DNA of 64,000 nucleotides from Chryseosolibacter sp964551035 (GCA_964551035.1 CAZKBK010000029.1:1-64000), one strand, 5' to 3'. Positions 55,381-63,124 are shown, numbered from the stretch's first letter. Made by a program: numbers and translations. The notes: generated by a model not told the origin, from the letters alone.

Positions 55381-55857
55381 TTATTGGTACACCAGTTCAA
55401 AGGAGCCTGGAATGATCTGGTTGAGGTGGTGTTTCAAGTGCTTCACGTAATCTTCCGCCAGCCATTTCAGGGTGTGTGGGTCGTGAGAGGTTTTTCCGGT
55501 GTCGCACGTGTTGACCTGAGCCGAAGCGTCCATGTTGCCAAGCACGCGTATGATCTGCCGGTTAACCAGCCTCCATAGCGTCAGGACGTCCGCCGAAGGA
55601 GCGGCCTGGTAGCCATTGCTCATTACCCAGAAGTCCTGATCATAAAATATTTTTGGTTCACGCTCGTATTGGCCGCTGATAAAGCGGCGGAGGTTGTTCT
55701 GCGCTGAGTCGATGAGGTGACCAACGACCTCCTTCTTGCTCCATTTCTCAGGTAACGGCTTGTCCGCGAATTCAGTTTCCGGAATGGATTCTATCTTTCG
55801 GTAAAATGAGTCAATGAGTTGATCCAGTTCAGCAATGGTTTCTTTCATGTCTACCAT
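55381..55857 (-). CDS. DinB-family protein in the paa operon
   Basis: This 158-residue four-helix protein belongs to the DinB superfamily. Its metal-binding histidines are in VVGHLIDSAQNNL and DYVKHLKHHLNQI. It opens with MVDMKETIAELDQLIDSF. ATG 55857 overlaps the paaC end (stop TAG at 55851-55853), so the two are translationally coupled; ATG 55848 is an alternative. Its closeness to paaC (overlap) and paaD (4 bases) makes a link to phenylacetate degradation or detoxification likely, by inference. Confidence 0.88.
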   Translation of the reverse strand: MVDMKETIAELDQLIDSFYRKIESIPETEFADKPLPEKWSKKEVVGHLIDSAQNNLRRFISGQYEREPKIFYDQDFWVMSNGYQAAPSADVLTLWRLVNRQIIRVLGNMDASAQVNTCDTGKTSHDPHTLKWLAEDYVKHLKHHLNQIIPGSFELVYQ

Positions 55858-56606
55858 TTTGCGGTCGGATCGATCCTGAAAACTTCTCCCATTTCGTCCA
55901 GCAGAGGTTGAAGGTGCTCGCTGTGTTTTCCGAGCCGGCCGCCGTTGACCGGCGCCAGGGAGGCGGTAGGGGGAAGACGCAACTGTGTTTCCGCAATCAC
56001 GTTTGTGATGCTTTCCATCCAACGTTCTCGCAAAGCGTGCTCGCCGCCGAAAATATTTTCGGCGATAAGATCGTCTTCGTGTGGCGATCTTTCGAAGATG
56101 CCTAGCGCATACGGCATTGCAAGATCAAGGGATTGCTGTAACCTCGAGATGCTCTCCGGTGTAGCGCTGCCCATTTGCTTCATCCAGGTGTTGGCATGGA
56201 GCGTGTGATAACGCAGTTCGCCGCGAAGTTTTCTCGCCAGTTCGGCCAACGGTTGAAAGGATGAACTCACCAGCATGTCCATCCGAAGGGCGAAGGCGTG
56301 GTCGTAAAGAAAATGCCGCACCAGGCTAAAATCGTATTCCCCATTGGGAAGTTCGGTTAGGATACAATTGTGAAACTGACCCGATGCCCGGGTAAATGCA
56401 ACGGTGTCCGGTTCTGGCTCGCCGAGTTCGTGAAGGATGTTATAGAGCGCGCAGGCCTGCCCCACCTTGTCTTGCGCCATAGATGAAAACGCGATATCCT
56501 CTTCCAGCAGGGGGCCCATTCCGGTCCATTCGGAATTTCGATGACCAAGAATGAGCTGGTCATCTGCCATCTTATACAGCAACTCCTTTACAGCAGCGTT
56601 GTTCAT
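55851..56606 (-). CDS. paaC: Phenylacetyl-CoA epoxidase structural subunit PaaC
   Basis: This 251-residue subunit is the non-catalytic partner of PaaA, in a ferritin-like fold (ADDQLILGHRNSEW, DIAFSSMAQDKVGQACALY, ELRYHTLHANTWMKQMG). The start at ATG 56606 (MNNAAVKELLYKM) overlaps the stop of the upstream membrane-protein gene (ATGA). Length is normal for PaaC (about 245-255). Confidence 0.93.
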   Translation of the reverse strand: MNNAAVKELLYKMADDQLILGHRNSEWTGMGPLLEEDIAFSSMAQDKVGQACALYNILHELGEPEPDTVAFTRASGQFHNCILTELPNGEYDFSLVRHFLYDHAFALRMDMLVSSSFQPLAELARKLRGELRYHTLHANTWMKQMGSATPESISRLQQSLDLAMPYALGIFERSPHEDDLIAENIFGGEHALRERWMESITNVIAETQLRLPPTASLAPVNGGRLGKHSEHLQPLLDEMGEVFRIDPTAKW

Positions 56607-56962
56607 TTTTCCTGGCGTTTTGGTTTGAGAAACGGCCTTCCAGATTCGTGGACGATGTAATAGAAGAACAAGATCATCAACATCGGTGTCCACATCTTAT
56701 CTTCAACGAATACATTCCCAACGGACAACACGGTCAGCGCCAGCAATATCATGATTCTTATCCAGAATATGGATCCCCTGCTTTTCTCCTGACGCAACAT
56801 CCCGATTGCCAACATGGTGGAAACAAGAAGGAAGAACAGGGACAAGAGTACGCCATGGGCATCTACCTTAAGCCAGTAAAAGACAATTGCCGCCAGGCCG
56901 AAGAGTAGCGCGGCGAACGTCATCCTTGCCGGCATGCGCACAAAAGGTTCGTTCATGATCAT
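56603..56962 (-). CDS. Four-helix membrane protein of unknown function inside the paa operon
   Basis: This 119-residue protein has four hydrophobic segments (about 14-32, 38-53, 65-83 and 88-103) and ends in a basic tail (FLKPKRQEK). I recognise no family. ATG 56962 or the in-frame ATG 56956 may be the start. Its stop overlaps the paaC start (ATGA). Standard PaaABCDE clusters have no such protein, so it is an addition to the operon. A transporter or membrane tether for the epoxidase is possible but nothing in the sequence shows it. Confidence 0.82.
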   Translation of the reverse strand: MIMNEPFVRMPARMTFAALLFGLAAIVFYWLKVDAHGVLLSLFFLLVSTMLAIGMLRQEKSRGSIFWIRIMILLALTVLSVGNVFVEDKMWTPMLMILFFYYIVHESGRPFLKPKRQEK

Positions 56963-57011
56963 TTTGTTTTCTAGTCAAATCATCACCTCCGTTCTGGACG
57001 GCCGGTGTGGT

Positions 57012-57620
57012 TCATCCTGTGCGTTCCACGAATTCTTTGAGTCGATCACCACCCTTGTAGTCAGAAGCGTCGCGAAATTTTTTCTCAGGCAACGTAACCC
57101 ACAGGTCGCTCTCTTCTTTTGCGGTAAACCGGATTTCAAGCGTCGGCACCGCCCAGATATTGTACACCGTCTTGTCGGTCCTGAGTGACGCCCGGGCTTC
57201 ATGCATCGCATCGGCGGGGCCGGCAGCGACGACCGTACCGGCGTGGACGTGCTGCTTTCCGCGTTTCATCAGGTGAAATATTTCATAAGAAGCCTTTTCC
57301 CCTGCTGCGGCGTTTTCGTCCGTTAACAAGTCATAGGCGCTTACATCGCCCTCGCTCATCGGTGAAACAAAGACGTTGCGCGTGTCGACGACACACAATG
57401 AACTGCAGGTAAAGCGTCGGGTGAATGTCTCCTTCGCCAACACGAATGCCATTTCAAGATTGGGCGCATGCACGGCACCTTCATGCTGGAAGGGCCTGCC
57501 TTCCTTCGGCCGGACGAACACTTCGTAAGTGCCGAACTGGTCCAGCGGCGCCTTGGCCTCCGGTTGCCCTGGCACGCCGATTTTAGGCAGGCGGTTTACC
57601 CTTGGATCAAGTGATTGCAC
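57012..57620 (-). CDS. paaB: Phenylacetyl-CoA epoxidase subunit PaaB, tandem duplicated
   Basis: PaaB bridges PaaAC heterodimers. It is normally about 95 residues. Here the 202-residue chain holds two PaaB domains. The first (about 32-86) has YEVFVRPKEGRPFQHEGAVHA and FTRRFTCSSLCVV; the second (about 112-166) has YEIFHLMKRGKQHVHAGTVVA and VYNIWAV. The start must be GTG at 57620: an in-frame TAA lies just upstream and the first ATG would remove the first domain. The following gene starts 50 bases later. The upstream 360 bases hold an opposite-strand gene. Confidence 0.92.
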   Translation of the reverse strand: MQSLDPRVNRLPKIGVPGQPEAKAPLDQFGTYEVFVRPKEGRPFQHEGAVHAPNLEMAFVLAKETFTRRFTCSSLCVVDTRNVFVSPMSEGDVSAYDLLTDENAAAGEKASYEIFHLMKRGKQHVHAGTVVAAGPADAMHEARASLRTDKTVYNIWAVPTLEIRFTAKEESDLWVTLPEKKFRDASDYKGGDRLKEFVERTG

Positions 57621-57725
57621 GGTGTAAATTTATTGGTGCTTAAATATACGGGTCTGCAACCGATTGAAACGAGAAATTTCATAAGATTGTCAGAAGTCGA
57701 AACAGCAGGCTGAAAAAAGAACGGC

Positions 57726-57965
57726 ATGAAATACATGGACTTACTTTGGGCGTTAGATGTGTTGTCACGATACTATCCACGGTACTATAGTCACGAACTC
57801 ATTCAGCTTGCGGAGGATGTTTTCAAATGGCTCAACAACGATCTGCCGCATGGCAGCAGCACGCTGGTCTATCTGGAAAGTTGCTTCAATTCTCCGGCAG
57901 AAGCATTGAGGGCCGTGTGGAACGAACTTGCATTGCTCGCCGGTCCTTACATGCACAAAAACTAG
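57726..57965 (+). CDS. Small hypothetical protein on the opposite strand within the paa cluster
   Basis: The 79-residue frame starts at ATG 57726 and ends with TAG just before the stop of paaA (16 bases apart). The translation looks like a real small helical protein (WALDVLSRYYPRYYSHELIQLAEDVFKWL, and AEALRAVWNELALL), and is more protein-like than the frame on the other strand. No family known to me. It lies antisense to the paaA-paaB transcript. No clear -7 box is seen upstream. Confidence 0.6.
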   Translation: MKYMDLLWALDVLSRYYPRYYSHELIQLAEDVFKWLNNDLPHGSSTLVYLESCFNSPAEALRAVWNELALLAGPYMHKN

Positions 57966-57981
57966 AAGTCGTTGTCGCGCG

Positions 57982-58968
57982 CTAAGCGAGTGGTGTCACG
58001 TACGCCGATTTCGGAGACTTCAGGGCGTCTCGAACCCACCGCCCACGTGCTTCCGCGATTCGTCTCACCTCCAGGCGTTCGTGGTTGCAAGGTCCGTCAC
58101 CGTTGATCACGCGCTTGAACTCCTCCCAATCGGGCTCGGTATATTCCCACCTTCCGGTTCCTGCGTTTTTCGCCAGCTTCGGATCGGGAATGGTGAATCC
58201 GAGTTCCAGAATCTTGGGCACGTACATGTCGAGGAATTGATTGCGCTGATCATCATTGCTCGACATTTTCACCTTCCACCGCATCAACACCTCGGTGTGC
58301 GTTGAGATCTTGTCGGAGGGACCAAAGAAGTGCATCATCGGCTTCCACCACCGGTTGATCGCTTCCTGAAACATTTCCCGTTGCTTGTCGGTACCCGTGG
58401 CGAGGTAGATAACACAATGGTGACCGAACTTCAAATGAAACGATTCTTCGGCGCATATGCGCTCCAGCGCGCGGCAGTACGGGCCGTAGCTGCCCTTTGC
58501 GTTGGCAAGCTGGTTCACGATCGCGCCCGCGTCCACAAGCCAGGAAATAAAACAGCTATCCGCCCAGGTAAAGGCCGGATAGTTAAAGACGTTCGAGTAC
58601 TTCGATTTGCCGGTAATAAGATCCTGGATCATTTGTTCACGGCTCTTGCCCAGCGTTTCCGCGGCGCTGTACAGCAGTTGTGCGTGGCCTACTTCATCCT
58701 GAACCTTGGCCATGAGGGCAAGCTTCCGCTTAAAACCGGGCGCCCGGGTGATCCATGTTCCCTCCGGCAGCGCGCCGATAATTTCGCTGTGCGCATGCTG
58801 CTCGATCATGCGGATCAGCTGCTTGCGGTAGAGGCCAGGCATCCAGTCGGTCGGTTCAATCTTTTCTCCGCGCGCAATGCGGGCCTCGAATTCCGCCAGT
58901 TTTTCCGGGTCTTCCTGCGTGAGCGCGTCGGTTTTTATCCCTTCAAATGTGTTTCCTCCTCCGTACAT
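57982..58968 (-). CDS. paaA: Phenylacetyl-CoA epoxidase catalytic subunit PaaA
   Basis: This 328-residue di-iron subunit epoxidises phenylacetyl-CoA to its ring-1,2-epoxide. Di-iron ligand motifs are visible: SEIIGALPEG, DEVGHAQ and EESFHLKFGHH. It is the first gene of the operon after tetR, and carries the promoter and the palindrome upstream. Length and sequence are typical of PaaA (about 310-330). Confidence 0.95.
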   Translation of the reverse strand: MYGGGNTFEGIKTDALTQEDPEKLAEFEARIARGEKIEPTDWMPGLYRKQLIRMIEQHAHSEIIGALPEGTWITRAPGFKRKLALMAKVQDEVGHAQLLYSAAETLGKSREQMIQDLITGKSKYSNVFNYPAFTWADSCFISWLVDAGAIVNQLANAKGSYGPYCRALERICAEESFHLKFGHHCVIYLATGTDKQREMFQEAINRWWKPMMHFFGPSDKISTHTEVLMRWKVKMSSNDDQRNQFLDMYVPKILELGFTIPDPKLAKNAGTGRWEYTEPDWEEFKRVINGDGPCNHERLEVRRIAEARGRWVRDALKSPKSAYVTPLA

Positions 58969-58996
58969 AATGGAAAATCAAGCCTGTCTTGAACTA

Positions 58997-59004
58997 CAAA
59001 GATA
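58997..59004 (-). promoter_or_regulatory. paaA promoter -7 box (TATCTTTG on the minus strand)
   Basis: This exact TAnnTTTG match read on the minus strand lies 28 bases upstream of the paaA ATG. There is no TTG at the -33 spacing; the palindrome occupies that region, as in activator- or repressor-controlled promoters. Confidence 0.65.
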
Positions 59005-59015
59005 GGCAAATCCAA

Positions 59016-59029
59016 ACACTTGTTAGTGT
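59016..59029. promoter_or_regulatory. Inverted repeat, candidate TetR operator for the paa operon
   Basis: ACACT and AGTGT form a 5-bp inverted repeat separated by TGTT. It lies between the end of tetR and the paaA -7 box, 12-25 bases upstream of the box, where a repressor would block polymerase. The regulator gene is adjacent. The arms are short, so chance is possible. Confidence 0.45.
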
Positions 59030-59041
59030 ATAACAGAAGAT

Positions 59042-59635
59042 TTACGGGGTTTGTTTCAACCCGTTGATAAGCATCTCGGCGAGTTGGACGCCAAGCTCAA
59101 CCGGTTCAATGATTCCGCCGGACGGGTCATACCACATCGGCATCCAGTTCAGGGAAGAGAACAGTGTCATCACCGCCAGCTTCCGGTCGATGGTACTCTT
59201 GAACTCACCCGTTCTGACGCCTTCTTCGATGATGGTCTTGAAGCGGTTGATGTAATTGATGCGCAACAACAGAAAGTCGCGCAGGTACGGTTGGGAAAGG
59301 TGCCGGTGTTCATTCATGAAGACGGCGGAGGCCGTCAGGTCGCGGGCCATTACCTGGATGTGGCCGATGATTCCAAGGCGGAGTTTTTCACTGGCGGGTG
59401 CCTGTTTCTTTTCGACCTCCTCTAGTGACTTTCTAAATTCAGCGGCCATGTCGAAACAGAGGTTCCGGAGGATTTCCTCTTTTGACTTTATGTGTGAATA
59501 CAAGCTGGCAGCCTCGATCCCGAGTAGTTGAGCGAGATCGCGCATGGAGGCCGCCGCATACCCCTTATCTTTAAACAACTCCGCAGCTTTCCTGATGACC
59601 TGTTCCTTCCTCGATAAATTGGCTATTGCATCCAT
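59042..59635 (-). CDS. TetR/AcrR-family regulator (PaaR-like)
   Basis: This 197-residue regulator has the TetR helix-turn-helix at about 25-44 (SMRDLAQLLGIEAASLYSHIKSKEE), and a helical ligand-binding C-terminal domain. Start at ATG 59635 rather than the upstream in-frame TTG. It is the first gene of the paa set, same strand, 73 bases from paaA. PaaR-type TetR repressors respond to phenylacetyl-CoA; that is the likely effector here. Confidence 0.9.
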   Translation of the reverse strand: MDAIANLSRKEQVIRKAAELFKDKGYAAASMRDLAQLLGIEAASLYSHIKSKEEILRNLCFDMAAEFRKSLEEVEKKQAPASEKLRLGIIGHIQVMARDLTASAVFMNEHRHLSQPYLRDFLLLRINYINRFKTIIEEGVRTGEFKSTIDRKLAVMTLFSSLNWMPMWYDPSGGIIEPVELGVQLAEMLINGLKQTP

Positions 59636-59713
59636 AATATCAAAAATATGCAAAATATATCACAACGGGTACAGGATGCCGGAAGTTGACTAACTTTCAG
59701 TTCGATCCGGGCC

Positions 59714-60190
59714 ATGGAATTCTTTACCATCAATCAGTATTTCAACAAGCTCTACAGTGTACTGCTATCGATTCTGCTCTTCCCGATCGCATTGTTTTGC
59801 ATCCTGTTTATAGCGACAGATACGCCGTTCGATCATCCTTTTCCGGTGGCGATGCGCTACGTCTGGTACGCAATCGTTTTCACCGATTGGATTTTCGTTT
59901 TTGTTCTATTTAATAAAAAAATCAGGATCATCCGAAATGTCCAGGGCCTTGGGATGAAACTTCAGATGTATTACCGCTTAACAATCGTTCGTTACGCCCT
60001 CGGCGCGTCCGGCGGCCTTGCACTCGCCATCGGATATTTTCTTACGGGCGACACCTACCTGACCATCCTTTTTGTTTCATCCTTACTGGTGATGGTTGCG
60101 ATGTGGCCACGTTCCGGCAAGGTATGTCACGACCTGAAGCTGAAAGGCGACGAGCGGGAAATGGTCTACTTCCGTAAAGATCAACTATAA
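59714..60190 (+). CDS. Hypothetical membrane protein, 158 residues
   Basis: Four hydrophobic segments (about 15-35, 48-65, 90-108 and 113-130) with a basic loop (NKKIRIIRNVQG) and a charged C-terminal tail. No recognisable family. It is divergent from tetR (78 bases between starts) and has a near-match TAACTTTC box upstream. It ends at a well-formed terminator hairpin. Confidence 0.78.
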   Translation: MEFFTINQYFNKLYSVLLSILLFPIALFCILFIATDTPFDHPFPVAMRYVWYAIVFTDWIFVFVLFNKKIRIIRNVQGLGMKLQMYYRLTIVRYALGASGGLALAIGYFLTGDTYLTILFVSSLLVMVAMWPRSGKVCHDLKLKGDEREMVYFRKDQL

Positions 60191-60219
60191 AAAAGAGGAG
60201 ACTCCCTTGGTCTCCTCTT
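60190..60219 (-). terminator. Intrinsic terminator at a convergent gene pair
   Basis: A perfect 10-bp inverted repeat (AAGAGGAGAC at 60193-60202, GTCTCCTCTT at 60210-60219) closes a seven-base loop. A run of A's at its left edge gives a T tail on the minus strand, so it mainly ends the gene at 60250. It may also serve the plus-strand gene ending at 60190. Confidence 0.85.
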
Positions 60220-60249
60220 CTCGATGTGTTTTTTGTTTCCCCGTGGCGT

Positions 60250-61254
60250 TTAGAATATGATCCCGAAGCTGACAGCGTTCACCGTCGGCCCGCGGTCGGT
60301 CTTGAAAAGTTCGTTCAGGTCATAGTTGAAGAAGAAGTCGGTCGACCGGAACCCCAACTGTACCCGTACGCCATAACGGAAATCGTTGAGGTAATAACCG
60401 TCGCGAACCTTTTGTTTCTTTTTATCACCGTCTTCCTCCTCGTAAACTTTCTTGGTCTTGCTGCCTATCTTGTAGCCCACGTAGGGACCCACCCCCAAGC
60501 GGAATGCCCTGGACCCGTCGTTCCACATACGGGGTTTCGAGCCGCGATCGTTGAAGTCGATGACGGGCACCAGTGAAAAGTTAAGGTGCGTGACGCGTAG
60601 TTTGCTTTTGATATAGTGATAGTCGGGGTTTTCGGGCATGGCCACAAAGTCGACCTGACCGGGGTTTCGTACAACTGTCGTCAGATTGTTTTCAAACTTG
60701 AAGTTGTACCAGCTCACTCCGAAGCCCCATTCCACAAAGAACTTGCTGGCTATCCTGGTTCGCTGGAGGGAAGTGAGGGCCACATACCATGAGCCCCACG
60801 GGCGCACGGCGTGATTGAGGCTGGCGTCGGGAAGCTGGTGATCGGCGTCCAGGTAGTTGTTGATACCAAAGTCAAGGTTGGTGGACTGACGCGTGCTGCC
60901 CGACCTGTGGCGTCGCTCACGGCGTCGGTAGTCGCGCTCATCTTCGTCTTCATCCTCCGAGTCGCTCCACCACTCTTGTTCGGGCGCTGTTTCATCCTCG
61001 GCGTACGCCTCGTTCGTGTCGGGGAGGGCTTCCGCGACGCCGGTGGTGTCGGGCCCACCCAGCCGGAGGAGGATGTCGTCAAACAGTTCCTGAAAGTCGT
61101 AGTGTCTTAAGATGTCGACATCGCTGCGGTCTTCCATGGTAAAGATGATCTGGCTGGTCTTCCCGAGGGATACGATTACCGTGTCCGTTTTTTGCTGAGC
61201 GCGTGCGGCAACCGCCGCTGCGAGCAGCGTGCCGAGGAACATAATGTTTTTCAT
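60250..61254 (-). CDS. Exported PorT-like outer-membrane barrel protein
   Basis: This 334-residue protein has a signal peptide (to about residue 19), an acidic/arginine-rich region (about 75-115, EDEDERDYRRRERRHR) and then a barrel of alternating strands (SWYVALTSLQRT, FFVEWGFGVSWYNFKF, LNFSLVPVIDF, GVGPYVGYKIG) ending in VSFGIIF. It is the last gene of the sigma/anti-sigma set, 2 bases after the anti-sigma-like gene. Such outer-membrane proteins often go with these units in Bacteroidota. Confidence 0.85.
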   Translation of the reverse strand: MKNIMFLGTLLAAAVAARAQQKTDTVIVSLGKTSQIIFTMEDRSDVDILRHYDFQELFDDILLRLGGPDTTGVAEALPDTNEAYAEDETAPEQEWWSDSEDEDEDERDYRRRERRHRSGSTRQSTNLDFGINNYLDADHQLPDASLNHAVRPWGSWYVALTSLQRTRIASKFFVEWGFGVSWYNFKFENNLTTVVRNPGQVDFVAMPENPDYHYIKSKLRVTHLNFSLVPVIDFNDRGSKPRMWNDGSRAFRLGVGPYVGYKIGSKTKKVYEEEDGDKKKQKVRDGYYLNDFRYGVRVQLGFRSTDFFFNYDLNELFKTDRGPTVNAVSFGIIF

Positions 61255-61256
61255 GA

Positions 61257-62030
61257 TTACTTGTTTTCGCTACGTTGATTGCTCCTGAAATTCAGGGCGA
61301 AGATCTCATTCTTCTTCTGCCGCAATTCGCCAAACGCGTTCTGGTCGTGTTTCAGGTCGTAGGCTTTTGCGAGCAGCTTCTTCAACGTAGATGGGCTTTC
61401 GCCGGCCGGGGTTGCTTCGGGCTGTTCCTTTTTGTTGAGATATTTTTTATGAATCTCATCCGCGGTGTACACGATCGTAACGCCTTCGGAGGTGTCGATG
61501 GTTTGTTTAATCTTAAGTTCATGGGCACCGGGGTTGACGGCGTCTCCCGCATCCGCCAGGGTCACGTTTTCGACAACGTCGAGTTCAGAAACAATGAGCG
61601 GGTCGGCATTCGTTTCGACCGGATCGTGATTTTTCTCTGAGGAAGGAGCTTTAATTGAAACAGGAATCTTGCCCGCCTCACGAGGTAACGCCACCGTAGG
61701 CTCATGTGTGGAGTTGGTTAATGGATCAACTGCGCCGCCATTTACCTCGGGGGATTGTTCGGGAACACGTTCCGGTTCGTCCGTTACTATGGGGAGCGAT
61801 GGTTTGTCGATCTTCACGATGGCTCCGGTGCCGGCTGGTTTCGTTCCCGGCGCGAATATCAGCACGCCTGCCGCGATCAGGAATGCGACGGCAGCGGCGA
61901 CTTTCAGCCGAAGTTCGGCGCGGCCTTTCTTTCGCAGGTGGGTTTCGACCCGGTCCCACGCTCCCCCTGAAGCACGCAGTTGGTAGCCACTCAGTTTATC
62001 TCGAAACAATTTGTCAGGTTGCTGGCTCAT
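61257..62030 (-). CDS. Single-pass membrane protein, probable anti-sigma factor
   Basis: This 257-residue protein has a short N-terminal cytoplasmic domain (about 1-42, KLFRDKLSGYQLRASGGAWDRVETHL), one membrane helix (about 43-60, KVAAAVAFLIAAGVLIFA), and a long proline/acid-rich periplasmic part. The order cytoplasmic helix, TM and periplasm is that of anti-sigma factors, and the gene overlaps the sigma gene by 17 bases. There is no zinc-binding HxxxCxxC motif, so it is of the motif-less class. Confidence 0.8.
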   Translation of the reverse strand: MSQQPDKLFRDKLSGYQLRASGGAWDRVETHLRKKGRAELRLKVAAAVAFLIAAGVLIFAPGTKPAGTGAIVKIDKPSLPIVTDEPERVPEQSPEVNGGAVDPLTNSTHEPTVALPREAGKIPVSIKAPSSEKNHDPVETNADPLIVSELDVVENVTLADAGDAVNPGAHELKIKQTIDTSEGVTIVYTADEIHKKYLNKKEQPEATPAGESPSTLKKLLAKAYDLKHDQNAFGELRQKKNEIFALNFRSNQRSENK

Positions 62031-62601
62031 CGTTGCTGATTTTCTTTTTGTTCGACCAATCGTTTTCCATCAACTTTTTCTGGAGGAAGGTCCGGGCCCG
62101 GCTGAGTTGCGACTTGGAAGTGTTTTCACTGATGCCGAGTTGTTCGGCGATTTCTTTGTGCGCGTAACCGTCGATCGCATACATGTTAAAAACCACCCGA
62201 TACCCCGGTGGTAATTCGTTGATCATTCTCAGGAGGTCCTCGGCCTCAAGGTGATCGCCGAGGTGGTCATAGTCCGGTTCGAGTTGGGCGCGTTCCAGGT
62301 CGGCCTCCAGATATACCGACCGGTTTCTGCGCAGCCAGGTCAGCGCTTCATTGACCACGATCCTCCGGATCCATCCTTCAAAACTGCCTTCTCCTTTAAA
62401 TTGGCGAATCTTATCGAACACTTTTGTAAAGGAAGTAACCAGGATGTCTTCCGCTTCCATGGCGTGGCGCACATACCGGTAACAAACCGCATACATCTTG
62501 GCGGAATAGAGATCGAAAAGGCGCCGCTGGGCATTGGGATCGCCCTTTCGACAACCTTTTAAGAGTTCGTCTTCCCTTGACCGGTGAATTGTGAGTTCCA
62601 T
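62014..62601 (-). CDS. ECF-type RNA polymerase sigma factor
   Basis: This 195-residue sigma-70-family factor has region 2 (LFDLYSAKMYAVCYRYVRHAMEAEDILVTSF) and region 4 (LPPGYRVVFNMYAIDGYAHKEIAEQLGISENTSKSQLSRARTFL). Regions 1 and 3 are missing, as in the ECF group. It directs RNA polymerase to a small regulon and is presumably held by the overlapping anti-sigma protein. Confidence 0.92.
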   Translation of the reverse strand: MELTIHRSREDELLKGCRKGDPNAQRRLFDLYSAKMYAVCYRYVRHAMEAEDILVTSFTKVFDKIRQFKGEGSFEGWIRRIVVNEALTWLRRNRSVYLEADLERAQLEPDYDHLGDHLEAEDLLRMINELPPGYRVVFNMYAIDGYAHKEIAEQLGISENTSKSQLSRARTFLQKKLMENDWSNKKKISNDEPAT

Positions 62602-62663
62602 TTAGGTTCTGAGGGTGAGATGCGGTTCGTCACCGGTCGGTTGCACCAGGCCGGAAAATATTT

Positions 62664-63095
62664 TTAATAGGCGGCCCTGTAATTGACCGTGATATCGAGA
62701 ACGGTAAATTTGCCTTCGGCGACAGTAACCGGGTTTATCACCCCATCCTTGTCAAAACGGTTGGCCCACAACCCGTCTTTTTCCCGGACAAATACCGAAT
62801 ACCGGCCCGGCGGCAGTTTAATACGGTATTTTCCGGCCCGGTTGCTTTTGCCCGTGGCGACGACGCGCTTTGACGGAATGTCAGGGTAGAATCCATTTTC
62901 GGGCCGGATTTCATTCATCGTTGTCAACTCATAAACAACGATTTCACGCTGGACGGGATCGCCGGCAGACCGCCTGACCCCCGGACCAGGCATCTGATTG
63001 CCTTCAAGCCATCGCACCTTGCCGCAAATGCCCTGAGACTGCGAAAGGCCGTGCGATGCCATGAGGCTGAAAGCGGCGATTAGAAGGATTTTCAT
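62664..63095 (-). CDS. Exported carboxypeptidase-regulatory-like domain protein
   Basis: This 143-residue exported protein has a signal peptide (to about residue 19) and one transthyretin-like fold domain with GKYRIKLPPGRYSVFVREKDGLWAN, the pattern of CarboxypepD_reg-like domains. Start at ATG 63095, since the in-frame codon upstream is TTG. It is 60 bases upstream of the sigma gene on the same strand. Function unknown; such domains are found in surface and outer-membrane proteins. Confidence 0.82.
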   Translation of the reverse strand: MKILLIAAFSLMASHGLSQSQGICGKVRWLEGNQMPGPGVRRSAGDPVQREIVVYELTTMNEIRPENGFYPDIPSKRVVATGKSNRAGKYRIKLPPGRYSVFVREKDGLWANRFDKDGVINPVTVAEGKFTVLDITVNYRAAY

Positions 63096-63124
63096 TCTCA
63101 AAGATTGCCGTTACGGAGAGAAAA

